Source of the DNA: Pelargonium cotyledonis
Taxonomy: Eukaryota; Streptophyta; Magnoliopsida; Geraniales; Geraniaceae
Reading direction: 5' to 3'
DNA: 29,625 nt
NCBI GenBank assembly: GCA_036897625.1
Contig: JAYMTA010000410.1
Coordinates: 1 to 29,625 of the forward strand
In this document: positions 10,447 through 22,305 of the stretch, piece by piece
Layout of the letters: each line of letters starts with the position of its first letter
Numbering within the stretch: the stretch's first letter is position 1
The notes under the pieces: model-generated
What the model saw: the letters and a program-made list of their open reading frames with translations, nothing else
Databases searched by the model: none
What the model was told of the DNA's origin: nothing
Program-made: the position numbers and the translations under genes

Positions 10447-13219
10447 ATGGCTAGTACCAGGAAGAACAAGGGGTTTCTCGCTTCAATGTCCTCTGGCATA
10501 TCCATGTTCAGGCGCAGCGCCATGCACAGATCCGTCAACGGGTGTCTCTTTTTAGCCTCCTCCTCTTTGGCCTTTCGATTTTTTGTTACGTCTGTTACTT
10601 CCGAGCTTGAATTGATTGCATTCTCTTAATATTGGTGAATTTGTTCTTCTTAGTGTGTCCCTAGCTATATTTATGATCTGCTATGCGGTGTCTTTACAAA
10701 ATTACATTGGTTGAGATAATAATCTTCTTCTTCATGCTAATCATGGTGCAATTGACTACAAATGTGGACTGTGTTCACTTCACTGCATGCTTAAACTCGA
10801 ACTCACTTGATTGCTTGAGTGCGCTGAATTTGGGGTTTTAACTTTTAAGAACAAGTCAAATTTTACAGGCTTGAAAGTTGTTTAGTATGCTTTACCTATA
10901 CACAAGGTTTATGACTGTAGCAAGTAATTTGATCAGCTGGAGTACCTCTGTTTCTATTATGAGTATTTTTATTGTCTCATATGTGGATGTGTCAGACTAC
11001 ATCTCAAACAACTCTGCAATTTGTATAATTGTATTGTATGATATAGGCTAATGTACACTGGGAACATTATTGGTATCACTCTCTCAACTATTGAAACATG
11101 CATGACCCTTGCACCTCTCTATAAGACTATAACCACCAAATCAACTTGTTATTGGTGTATGTATTGGTATGTACAATGTATTTGGTTTGTGCTATGCCAA
11201 GTGGTGCGTCATTTGTGAAGAATCAGTAGTCTTATTACGATATCTTTCTGTCCCTGCCTCCAGGTTCCTTGGTCATGAGGGGGTGGAAGTCATAAATCCA
11301 GAAGGGGGGAAAGATGATGCAGAAGAGGAAGCACAGGGAAGAAGATTGAAGAAGGAGGTGTTACACATTTCCCCTCTAGTCCCCTGGATAGGATCCATCT
11401 TACATATTTCTTTGAGCAAAATGAGCCTTAGTAGACACTGTATGCATATTTGATGGGTTGTGTAGGATAGTAATATCGGTCGGTCTTCAGTGGAATCTTT
11501 GTGTCCCATTAGTTTTGCTGATGTTTAATAGTTTTCAAGGAGGTTATTTGTTTGTGTTACTTATATTTATAGTAAAAGATGGCTAACCCCCCACCCCCCA
11601 CAGAATCCCACACCTCAGACATCGCCAACTTCATGATTTCCTAGCAGTGTTCTTTATGTGTCTTGAGTTTTCAAGATTACAGATCCTAGTGCATGATAGT
11701 ATTCCTGAACCTTTTAATACATTATAATGAGCTTGTTCATATGCTCCATAGGAAAGAGACAGCTTTAGGAAGATGATGCTAAAGTATATTGGGTCGGATT
11801 TCACATCATTGGTGACACTCCCTATCCATATCTTTGAGCCAATGACTATGCTCCAGAAACTGGCAGAGGTTTGTGCTTTTAAATTTATTTAATTTTCAAT
11901 ATATGTTGGTCACTCTGTGTGTGCATGCATGGATTTTCTGACCGTAAAGTGGAATTTATACCATTTTTATGACAGTTAATGGAATATAGCCATTTGTTAG
12001 ACCGAGCAGATGAATGTGGGACCCTTACATGCGTTTGGTATATGCTTGTGAGTATATATTTTTTAATTCATTACTTTACTAAGGTCTATGAAGTTACTGT
12101 CAAGTGAATGAATAAAACTATCCTACCCTTGCAGCCTCATGGGCTATATCTGTGTACTATGCCTACCAGTGAACCTGGAAGCCTTTTAATCCTATTCTCG
12201 GGGAGACTTATGAAATGGTTAACCATGGTGGGATTACATTTCTTGCAGAACAGGTGAGTTCTTTATGGCTGTGATTTCCTTTATCTATGTTATAATTGAT
12301 ATTTCCCTTTAGTTCCTTTCTCTCATACCCATGGTATTCTTCTTCTATGTCTCTATCTATGTATTTTGATTATGTAAATCTCCTCACATTCTTTTCTTTC
12401 CTTGCATTCTTTGTTATCTGCCATAAAATAGCTCTATAATTGGTTAACTTTACTCAAGGTTAGTGTTCTTTATGGATAGATGCTTTCTCATAATGTTGAA
12501 GGTTGCACCATTCCTTTCTATTCCAGGTTAGTCATCACCCCCCAATGAGTGCTGGGCATGCTGAAAATGAGCATTTTACTTATGATGATGATGTGACATC
12601 AAAGTTAAAAACGAAACTCTTAGGAAACTCTATTGAAGTTTATCCTGTCGGAAGGTAGCATTTTACAGTTTCAAAATTTATATCATCTCAGTTATACTGA
12701 TCCTATCTTGTCCATACATTTTGTGTGCTGATTACTTGAATAGCACCTCTATAAATGAAGAAACTATTTGTTCCATGTTTGTATTGCTTGTACAGTTGTA
12801 CCTTAATTATCAAGATTAAGTTTGTATGGGAAAAAAGTTGTGCTGGCTGAAATGAATAATGCTTTGTCATTAGACATTATAAATGTTTCTTCTTTTATTT
12901 GTAATTTCCATGTATCAACACAACATATTGGATGAACTATCTTGGTATGTTATTGGGACCTGTCCATTAAGTTCAGAAATGCAAACTTGTAATATTTACA
13001 CAATGAAACATTTTTATCATTTGCAGAACACGTGTGACTCTCAAAAGAGATGTTGTAGTCTTGGATTTGGTGCCGCCTCGCACAAAGGTTAACAACCTTA
13101 TTTTTGGACGGACTTGGGTAAACTCACTAGGCGAGATGATCATGACAATTCTGAGCACCGGGGATAAAGCTTTGCTATATTTTCAACCATGTGGTTGGTT
13201 TGGGTATCTACCATCTTCT

Positions 13220-13222
<3 letters not shown>

Positions 13223-13252
<30 letters not shown>
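13223..13252. repeat. (TC)15 microsatellite
   Basis: An uninterrupted TC run, about 20 bases after the exon 7 donor of the ORP3-like pseudogene. Confidence 0.9.
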
Positions 13253-13256
<4 letters not shown>

Positions 13257-14097
13257 CTGATTCTGTTCATTATACTCCATTGTAAAATATGCTTTTCTGG
13301 AAACAAACTTCACAAGATTTTCATGCATCCATAAGTTGATAGGTGTGAGTGCTCTTGCTTAATGCTTTATCTAGTTTTTGCTACAGCTTTCCATACCATA
13401 AACAAGGAGTGGTTGTGTATACGTAATACAATTTACCACCAGATGCCGACACAACTACATCCATCAACTTCATTACAATCTTTTCATTATATATAACATA
13501 ACTCTTGTTCATTTAGTCTGTCTATGCATGCAAAATGTGTTTCCACCATCATCGCTGATTTAGTGTTTCTTTGTGCTTCGTTTTACTGCAGTGTTTTAAC
13601 TAAAAGCTTATTTTGGTTGCAGAGCTGGCCGCTATGAAGTGGATGGATATGTTTATAATGCTGCGGAGGAGCCTAAACTATTAATGACAGGGAAATGGAA
13701 TGAATCAATGGATTATTGACCATGTGATGTGAGAGGGGAACCTCTTCCAGGCACTGAATTGAAAGAGGTTATTTTAAACTAAACTTCAATTTTATTTCAT
13801 GTTGCCTATACTTATCAGTCTGTCAGTAAAATGGAAAGAATTGGTTGAACATTGTTGTAAATCAACTGAAGACATATCTTTTATTTTTCTGAACTGAACT
13901 TCTTCAACGTAATAAGTAACATATTCTCAGAGGACCTGAGTTTTCTTGCAATCTGAAAGAAATGAGTGAACAAATCATGTCACTTTTTTCACAATAATAT
14001 ATAACTGTTATAAGTCATGGACATCTTCAGAAATGAACTCTTCAATGCTTAAATCCTTGTTGCTCATTCCTTAGGTCTCTATATCTTTCTTACAACT

Positions 14098-14101
<4 letters not shown>

Positions 14102-14175
<74 letters not shown>

Positions 14176-14176
14176 A
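14102..14176. repeat. Compound (TC)n(CA)n microsatellite
   Basis: TC units run to about 14150, with one CCC break near 14131, followed by CA units to about 14176. It lies in intron 8 of the ORP3-like pseudogene. A smaller TC-then-CA tract follows exon 9 at about 14617-14650. Confidence 0.9.
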
Positions 14177-15035
14177 TAATAACTACTTCTAAGGTATGAG
14201 CAAATCAACCCAAGTGGACTAAATCCACAAATTTCAAATTGCACATTTTGAAAACAAGTGATGACTCTTATTCCTAACTTAAATCCAATGCAAATAAATG
14301 TCTGCTTCCTGCTTTATCCATTGGTAATTGTATTAGAATTAGACTTGAGTTGTCTGATGCTCCTGAGATCTTCATTTTTGCAGTACTGTTGTTGTGTGAT
14401 GTTTGATTAATAAGTCCATTTTTTCAATCCTGCTGGTTTGGCAAGTTGCCAAAGTTCCAAAGGATGACAAATATCAGCATACATATTTTGCACGTAAAAT
14501 TAATAGCTTTGATACTGCTCCGAATAAATTATTAGCATCAGACTCTCGTTTGCGTCCTGATAGATATGTACTTGAGAAGGGTGATCTAACCAAAGCTTGT
14601 GCTGAAAAGAGCAGGTCTGTCTCTCTCTCTATCTCTCACACACACACATGCACGCACATTTGACTTAGTGAAATGGTATGTCGAGCTTGGATTGAGTACT
14701 CGGGGCCAGTTTGATAGTGCATAAGTTTGAGACTTATTTTGTCCTAGGGAGACTCCAAAAACATTATTCTAAACTCTGAGGGTCTCATTTGCCATTTCAG
14801 TTTGGAGGAAAGGCAGAGAGCTGAAAAGAGGAACCGAGAGGCCAAGGAGCATCATTTCACACCAAGATGGTTTGATCTAACCAATGAAATTACACCTACA
14901 CCTTGGGGTGACTTGGAAGTCTACCAATTCAATGGCAAATACACCAAACACCGGGTTGCCGCAGATTGTTCAGATAGCATTGACAAGGTTGATGTTGGCT
15001 CCATTGTATTTAACCCATGGCAGTACAGCAGTTGA

Positions 15036-16221
15036 TCAACAGAACAAGGTAATCTAGTTTGTGGGTATTCTATTGGTTGATGCTGCAATTAGTTTCTGGA
15101 ACATTTTTGGTGTGATATGTAGATGCTGCAATTAGTTTAATTCTGCTTCAACGCATTCCAGTCCCACCCTAGAAATCTGGTCGAGTTTGTGTGTGTCGTA
15201 CAGCAGTCACCATCATCCATTTGGACTTTTCCTTATGAGTTGATGCACCCACCCACCATAAATAGGTAGGTTTATTTAGGCAAAGTTTAAATACACTTAA
15301 AAGTTAGAATTGATTGACCCTTTTACACATAATTTCAAGTTCTGTTAGGCCTTGTGTTATTGCTCAATTAGGCATGCTCAATTAGGTGAAATATAGAGCA
15401 ACTAATCTTAGAGAACTTAACCTTGACCTTCACACTCTTAAATTTTAAGTTTGTTGTTCTGTATGTTCACAGTTGACACAATAAAACTTGAGCTTTTATA
15501 AATATTTAAATTTAATACATCTCAAAATAATGTGACCAAATTATTGTGTTTTACCATTGTAATATCTCAAGTGACAGATTCCGGGATCTCTTATATATAG
15601 GCAATACCAAAAACATTTAAAAGTAATCTATATCAAAAGAAATTATTATTATTATGTATATTTTGTGGGTGTGGAAGTCAATTCCTTAGGGTTTGATTTG
15701 TAAATAACTTTCCCTTTAAAGCTAAGTCCCTTGTCATTGAGCTCAACATGACTTGACTTTTGAAAGCAGCCATGGGAGCTAGTTAAAAATCAAGCTCTAT
15801 CAGATTTGGGACTCTGATTGACAAATTATATGTTATTTTCACCTTGAAAGAAAGGATTGATTTACTATATTTTAGAGAGAAGAAGAAGGTTGTGGTTGAG
15901 ACTTAAGGAGGAAGCCAGGACGGAACATATATAAAACTTGACAAAAAGTGTTAGTGAAGTGCAGCATGAATAAATTCAAAGAAAAATGCTTCTTTTACGT
16001 CAAGTAAACTCCATATCTTAACTTCCTAGTTCCGTGAACTTCAACCTTTTCCCCTCCCATCATTTCTTTCTCTTTTGCTAGTGCACTGTCTCTTTGTTAT
16101 TGCATTAATATAGATAACTCTCTTTTGTGCTCCATAAAAATGAATATATATTCTTAGGTAGTTTGTGTCAAATTAAAATAAATGTTTTAGTTTACTTGTA
16201 TTTTTGTTCCAAACTAACTAG
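15036..16221. other. Gene-free spacer after the ORP3-like pseudogene
   Basis: The left part should hold the former 3'UTR. The rest is AT-rich, with no coding frame, tRNA or clear terminal repeats that I could see. Confidence 0.5.
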
Positions 16222-16488
16222 TACTCACTCCGTCTTAAAATAAGTGTATTTATTTGTCTAAATTTTTTGTTTCAAAATAAGTGCCTTGTTTCTATTTTTA
16301 TGTTATTATATTAGTGTTCTTCCTATATTACCCTTATCACTTATGCATATAGGCAAATCTGCACATGAGTGCACATGGGATATAGGTAGAGAAAGTGAGG
16401 GTTATATTGAAAACATACTAAATTATTTTATAATTCTTAATTTTTGCAAAAATGAAAGCAAAACACTCATTTTTGGACGGATGAAGTA
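16222..16488. mobile_element. Worn Stowaway-type MITE
   Basis: The left end reads TA then CTCACTCCGTCTTAAAATAA from 16224. The right end, reverse complemented, reads CTTCATCCGTCCAAAAATGA ending at 16486, followed by TA at 16487-16488. The ends match the Stowaway consensus with several changes, so this copy is older than the one at 2191-2512. It is about 263 bp. Confidence 0.75.
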
Positions 16489-17194
16489 TTTTGATTCTTT
16501 TTTAAGAAGTTAGTTATGAATGAATTATCAATAGCCTTTTTTACTAGTTTGTATATTCTAAATTTATTGTAATGTTTGTGTACGAGAATAAAATAAGAGA
16601 TATGCAACATCAACTAAATTTTTATTTTTATTTATTTTAAAATAAAGATAAAAATATCTATTTTGAGACCGAATAAATATTAATTTTGTTGAAAATTATC
16701 GTAATGGACTCTTTGTATTTTAAAATGTTGACGAGGAAAGGACACAGTTATTTTTTCAATAATTTAAAATTATCTTCAATTTTGAGATACGTCCACAATT
16801 TGAAAATGAGTTTATAATGAATTTTTTTTTATTATCATGCTATCTCAATTCAACATTCACATGGAGGGAGAGTGGGACCTATGTGATAATTGTATGTAGC
16901 ATATATCCTCTCATGGTTCCTTTATTTATTTACTTATTCTATATTGCAATTATTCCTCTTATATATAGTTGATAATTTGAACATAAACATCGAGTATTTG
17001 AAATTGTATCCATGTTTTTTTTGTGGATTTTAGTTGGATTGCGTTCGACATAAGGGGTTTGTCGGTTAGATCAGACAAATATGCGTGCTCTCAACCTACA
17101 CTTCACGTGTGTTGAGTTCATGTTAGATTTTTCACTTCGAAAGAGTTCAATGTTCAAATATTCAACTAGCTCTCAACTTGCATTTTGCATCCCC
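16489..17194. other. AT-rich gene-free spacer
   Basis: Strongly AT-rich, with a run of TTTATTTTA words near 16620-16650 and no credible coding frame. TCTATTTTGAGACCG near 16657 recalls a Stowaway border but has no partner. Confidence 0.45.
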
Positions 17195-17835
17195 TCTTAC
17201 AAGAGCTAACAATTCGTGCCGCAACACGATATGATCACAACACGAAATTAGCGTACTTGGACCCACTTAACCGCGTCTTGTTTGTGTTAGATTTCTAATT
17301 ACGTGTCAAACATGTTGTGTCTTGTCGTGCTGAACATTTAGATTAATAATATTATATTGTGTTGCTTCTATCGTATAAAATGTGTTAGATCGTGTTCATA
17401 AACATGTTGTATCCAATCGTTAAACACAATTACTAAAAGTGTCCTCCTTGTTTTAAGTCTTGCAGCAAATAATCACTTTCATCCCTACTGAAGTTGCCAA
17501 CTCTACTATCGTATAATATTATATTGTGTTGCAACTTGGATTAAGATTGGTAAAGAGTAATATAATCAGAGTGGGGTTCCAATTTTTGTAAGATAGAATT
17601 CTTAAAATGAACGGATTTTTCTGATCTAAAAGTTGATCAGATCAAATGAGTTATAAGTTAGACTGAATTCTAAATACACAAAATTCAAATACAAATATTT
17701 GAACAAATTGCTCACATATGATAAATCGGACAAAACATCATACTTTATGTTGAGAATTTGATATCGAGCTCGGTCAACCCATAACTACGGGTTAGGATTC
17801 AACAACCCGACACGATCGTATTTTTGCCAGTTTTA
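17195..17835. mobile_element. Eroded ACACGA-rich non-autonomous transposon, possibly hAT-like
   Basis: The left edge reads AGAGCTAACAATTCGTG followed by many ACACGA/TCGTGT words. The right edge near 17810-17835 has ACCCGACACGATCGT followed by TTGCCAG, roughly the reverse complement of the left edge. The interior is AT-rich and non-coding. A related scrap is at 423-515. No target duplication was found, and the class is inferred from border style. Confidence 0.35.
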
Positions 17836-18079
17836 CCCTCAATCATGTCTCATGACGGAGTTTTGATTTATTTATTGGACAATGAAAATGAAGTAAAAAT
17901 AGGTAGCCCAAAAGTGTGGAGAGCTCATCATTATAGTATATATCAAAGTACATTGTCTTCGGTAGCATCCCAGTCGTCAGCTGCACCATCTGTACGTAAT
18001 CATAACTACCGACCAAACAATGAAACGGCGTCGCTGCACTACATCTCCACTTTCTACCACACAGCCATTCTCTTCTCGC

Positions 18080-18442
18080 CACGTGTAACGATAACCTCTC
18101 ACGTCTCCACACATAACACGTTTCTCTCTCCTCTCACGATAGTGCCCGACACGTGTCTACCACTCGTGACATCCACAGAACGACGCCGTCTCGCAATAAT
18201 ACATCCTCGTGGACGTGGTCCCCACCTTCTTATCTCCTCCCCGATCGTAACGCCGTTTTCAGTCTCTGGCCCTCCCGTCCGCCACGTCACTTTTCACTGC
18301 CGTCACCGTTGACGGCGTGGTCTTCTCCGGTTACAATCCAAAACTTTTTATTTTATTTTATTTATTGATAAAAGGAGACCAAAAAGCAACCAATTGGGAC
18401 CTACTGTTTGTCCACGTAGGATTCGGAGTTGACGTCCGACGT
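18080..18442. promoter_or_regulatory. Dense cluster of ACGT-core motifs (G-box/ABRE type)
   Basis: Nine ACGT cores lie in about 360 bases, starting at about 18081, 18101, 18118, 18151, 18214, 18284, 18414, 18432 and 18439. They include two full CACGTG G-boxes (18080-18085 and 18150-18155) and several CACGTC, ACGTGG and CCACGTCA forms. TTGAC W-box cores occur near 18309 and 18429. The stretch is CT-rich and GC-richer than its surroundings. Plant bZIP and bHLH factors bind such sites, and clusters mark ABA, stress or light promoters. No gene is visible within reach on either side, so its target is unknown. Confidence 0.5.
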
Positions 18443-18459
18443 GGATGTATCTTTTATTA

Positions 18460-20560
18460 TAATAAATGAAGAGCCAAAAAAAGAGGTGTAACGATAAATA
18501 ATAACATGCCTATCGGGATGGCTGAAACGAAACAAATAGTTCAATATTTGGTTAAATGACGAAACTGTCCTTGTCCATTCAGTTGTTAATAATTATAGCT
18601 TATGCTTTTTTTGGTTGTTCATTTGTTAATGCCATGTGAGGCAATTCAAAATTGTTCTATATTTGTGTCCACCTAATTTTATTTTTCTTACTTATATGTG
18701 TAAACGAACCGAGTTACGAACAAGATGTTCGGCATAGTTACATAAATAAATAATTTGAGTTTGTTATGATTGAATCCCAACCTTAAGTTAAAGCTCATTT
18801 AATAAATGATACGATATCAAACAATGATATTATTAGGCTCGACGGATTTACAAGTCATTTTGTAGTTTTAGAATTGTGATATATTTGTTATATAACATAA
18901 AATGTGCATATACGTATTATTTACACGACCGTCAATACATTTTCTTTAGTCTACTTCTAAATAAGGTAAATATAAAACTAGGTGTGGATAGTTTTCAGTT
19001 CAACTTATTGTGCTCTTGCTATAATAAATCACTCAAAGACATGTAATTTTTTTATGTATTTTTTGTGGGGTTTAAATTAACTTAAAACAATATGGTAGTG
19101 ACCAATTTATTATATTTAATTAATCTTACATATTAAAAGTCATAGACTTCTAAGTTATTATTATCACCCACTTATAATCTATTTTATAAAAATATGTGTA
19201 ACTTCTCTCATTTTAGTATTATAATTATTATGTGTACTAGTATAATTCACAAATTGGGAAGAGTAAATATTAACCAAGATAAGTAATATAAATTTTTTTT
19301 TACACGTGAACAAGAAATATATCTAATAAACGGGTTTTAATACGGCCAAAATATGAGGCAATTCGAATAGTAAAAGAGGAAACACATTATTGATGCAATT
19401 ACAATCAATCTAACACACATCAAGGGATCTCGACAGCTTCACTATCTCCATGAAGTAATAATATAATTTCCGTAAGTACATTTATTGCGAAATTTATTTC
19501 ACATTGTGCGGGATAAATTATGCATGTTCGATTTTGCGATTTTTGTTGATATATATATATACACCTATGTCACTAATTAGTGACGACATTTTTGTTGTTG
19601 ATCAACAACAAATATCGTGTATATATTTTATGAGATTCTTCTCAGGCGTATTTTTTTTCTATAAAAAGATAGAAGGTCATGATTTTATAATTGTTTATAC
19701 AGATTATTTTAGTGCCTGCAAAATCATGTGCAACCACGTAATTGTGTCAACAAGTGCACAATATTATTACTCCTCAACACTCGATTTTATATCTACACAT
19801 TATTTCTTGATGTGCCAATAAATTAGTAGATTTGTAATTGGCTAGAAAGAAACAACCATCGTATAGTGGAATGACGGTCGTCAAATCTAGTCTACACTAA
19901 AGTAAGCATGCAATACATGAGATAAATTAGGTAAGGAATGAATTCTACAATAAAAAATTCCACAAACATAAATCAACACACGAAGTGTTGTGAGTGGCTC
20001 AGGGGCAAACATTAACTAACTAACGATGTGAATTACATAAACGATGAATCGAGTAATTGTAAGGTAAACTAGACTCCTCACTAGTTGACCATACAACATG
20101 AGATTCTAGAGAGACTTGCCGTCAGAGAGAGTAAGATGAGCGTTAATCTCTATTTTCCAAAACCTCTCAAGAAAAAAAAGCAGCAACATACTTAACCTGA
20201 GACGTGTAAAAATAATAAAATTAGTTCCACCTCAAAATGTTCACTCAAATCGTGGCAAAGTACTAAAATACCTTGAAGAACATCATCGACGACGACCATA
20301 TCTTCAACACGTAGAAGTAAAATGATCTATCATTGTAATAAAACTCACTTCGATCTTTTATAAAAAAATATTTAAAAAGGATATAATATTGGGGCAAATA
20401 TTAAATTTAGTTCCTCTAGCAAACCATTTGTATAATATCTAAAAGTTCAAAAACGAAAATTTAATTTATAGAAAAAAGCACCACTGAAAATTATCCGTCC
20501 ATAGATGGATAACAATGGCAACAAATTCAAATGGCGGACGGACCCTACTCAAAATTATGA
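18460..20560. other. Long AT-rich gene-free spacer
   Basis: About 2.1 kb of AT-rich DNA with short tandem AT tracts, for example near 19547-19562. The largest frame, 105 codons at 19504-19821, is low-complexity Tyr/Phe/Ile-rich text with no domain. I see no RNA gene or clear element ends. Confidence 0.5.
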
Positions 20561-20619
20561 CCCCAAATTTTCACAAAATTCCCCTTTCTGACCCCACATT
20601 TTTCTCTCCATCCTGCGGC

Positions 20620-20652
20620 TCACGGGCCCGCCACGTGGCCCCACAAAGCCCA
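20620..20652 (+). promoter_or_regulatory. Proximal promoter elements upstream of TRP1
   Basis: GGGCCC (20624-20629), the palindrome CCACGTGG (20631-20638) and AAGCCCA (20646-20652, a site-II-like TGGGCTT on the other strand) lie together in a GC-richer patch. Such TCP-bound site II and G-box motifs are common in housekeeping and cell-cycle promoters. The transcription start is probably between 20800 and 21000, an inference from the leader structure. Confidence 0.4.
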
Positions 20653-21108
20653 CGCTTCGCCATCTGATCGCATCCAACCCATGGTGGGTCACCTAGTTTC
20701 CAAGAACCGGTTCCTTAGGTGGCTTCCACAACCTGCTATAGCCAGTAAACCCACAAGCGATTACCGGTAGGTCCGGTGGGAGGGGTCTGTGGTATATGGC
20801 CTGGGGTTTAAGCAAAATGATGGATGGTTTTGCCGAGGGTTTTGGCGATAAGAGAGATTTTCCGAGAAAGACAAGAGAATCATGGAAATGCGTTGCGTTT
20901 AGAAGCTAAAAAAAACGTTTTATGGGAAAATATGGGTTAGGAAATGAGGGAAACAGTGGTTTATGCATAGATTAGTATAGTTTATTCTTCGAATTCTCCG
21001 ACAATTCACCGATCTTTCTTTTTTGACTGTGAAATCTGCGTAATTCTTCGAATTGTGTTGCTTCACGCACCAAAAATCAAAACTTTGAGAGCAAATCGTC
21101 CTCCACAG

Positions 21109-22234
21109 GTGAGATAGCAATGTTTTCTCTGCTTTTTTGTTCGTCAATCACCAGATTTTCAGGCTTCATCTCTGTTTCCTTGATGCTCTGTTTGGATTGT
21201 CGAGAACGTCTCCAGAATCTTCTGGGACTGCGTTGTCGTGAAAACTTGTTTTTTCATTGCTTAATTTGTTCTGCAATTTTTTTGATTTAGTTCGCTATAA
21301 GCTAAATTTTGGTCGGATGGGTTCGATCTGAGATTTGGAGCTTAAATTTTCATCTTTGAGATTTTTTTCTATGAGATTAATTCTCCAAACAAAAAAAAAT
21401 AAAAAAATTTGGTTCTGTTTTTGTTGTTGCTTTAACTCCATTGGTTTTGGATCTCTATTGGTCTGAATTGCTCATGAGATTTCTCAATCAGCATCAGAGC
21501 TTTCTCTTTGAAACTGTCTCTTGGATACTTCGTCAGGGTTTTATGGAGGTTTTTGTGTGTTTTTCATGTAAAGTTTTATTTTTCCTGTTAAATTTGTCCA
21601 ATTTTCTGTGGATAGTGTTGATAAATTGATGCCAATATTCTCTTCCTTTCATTTTCCTTCGTTTTTTGTTTGTTGCTATAGGAGGAAAAAAAACTTTTAT
21701 CGGATGCTTTAAACAAAAAAAAAAAAAAACCATTTTTCCAATCAATTTATGTATTTTCATCTATCTGATTGAGTTTCAACGAAAAGTTGCTGTGCCTAGG
21801 TTGTTTGTATTCAGGTTTGTTGGATCTGGTGGAAACTATAGTATTTGAGCTTTTGCTTGATCTACTTTGAGCTGTGATTATTTAGCCTTAAGCACCTCTG
21901 GAATTTGGTGTAGTGCGTTTATATTTTGGAATATGGGAATCAGAATTGGAATTTAAGGGTTGAACTTGGATGCAAATTTGACTAGATTTCAAATAGCCCA
22001 AAGCCCTGTGGTGATGATCTTATAATTCTTCGGCTCTTTTAAAGTTGCGTTTGCTTTTGATTTGATTTCATCGGATAGAGGGAATGCTAATTTTTACTAT
22101 TCACAGTTCATTTTCATGATAAAAAAGTCATCAAAATGATGGCCTGTTTCTGTTTATTGTCTGGGTTGACCTTACAGATTCTTGGATTGCAAATGATTAT
22201 ATATACATGTGGATTTAATGTGAAATTAATCCAG
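21109..22234 (+). other. Probable 5'UTR intron of TRP1
   Basis: The donor CACAG|GTGAGA at 21109 and acceptor AATCCAG|G at 22234 bound a T-rich stretch of 1126 bases. This leaves 49 bases of leader before the TRP1 ATG. A long leader intron is common in plant regulatory genes and often raises expression. Small frames inside it have no recognisable content. Splicing is inferred from signals only. Confidence 0.5.
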
Positions 22235-22257
22235 GAATTCTGGTTTTGCTACATCTA

Positions 22258-22305
22258 ATGCTCCTTGGCACAATCACGGAGATATGGTGTTGCAGAAGAG
22301 GTTAG
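22258..22305 (+). CDS. Upstream ORF overlapping the TRP1 start codon
   Basis: ATG at 22258 opens a 15-codon frame, MLLGTITEIWCCRRG, that ends at TAG 22303-22305. It overlaps the TRP1 ATG at 22284 in another frame. Its own context is poor (T at -3, C at +4), whereas the TRP1 ATG has G at -3 and G at +4, so leaky scanning would still reach TRP1. It would matter only if the leader is transcribed as drawn here. Confidence 0.35.
   Translation: MLLGTITEIWCCRRG

Larger units (their letters stand above)
10447..15035 (+). pseudogene. ORP3C: Decayed oxysterol-binding-protein-related gene (ORP3-like)
   Basis: Ten exons can be traced: 10447-10541, 11264-11357, 11752-11868, 11976-12047, 12135-12253, 12527-12654, 13027-13203, 13623-13767, 14436-14614 and 14801-15035. 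They follow plant ORP3 proteins end to end: [30 protein letters not shown], the OSBP fingerprint [26 protein letters not shown] and FTPRWFDL. ORPs bind sterols and phosphoinositides and work at ER contacts. Defects: exon 4 lacks one base near 12016-12022 (TGTGGGACCC where TGTGAGGACCC is expected); exon 5 has TGA at 12170-12172 where Arg is usual after AYQ; exon 8 has TGA at 13717-13719 before PCD; the exon 9 acceptor reads TG at 14434-14435 instead of AG. Introns remain, so this is not a retrocopy. All other exons keep open frames, so decay looks recent. The Arabidopsis match by recall is At5g59420. A shortened product from part of the locus cannot be excluded. Confidence 0.85.

Noticed and set aside
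14102-14176. A regulatory GAGA-type element
   Set aside because: Plain microsatellite in a pseudogene intron; nothing else supports a regulatory role.
17824-18312. A 162-codon open frame on the plus strand
   Set aside because: It has no domain or motif I recognise, overlaps an opposing frame, and its openness is explained by the CT-rich ACGT-cluster DNA. It lacks a gene-like context.
19504-19821. A 105-codon open frame rich in Tyr, Phe and Ile
   Set aside because: Composition follows the AT-rich DNA, the reading starts at a non-ATG codon, and there are no motifs.
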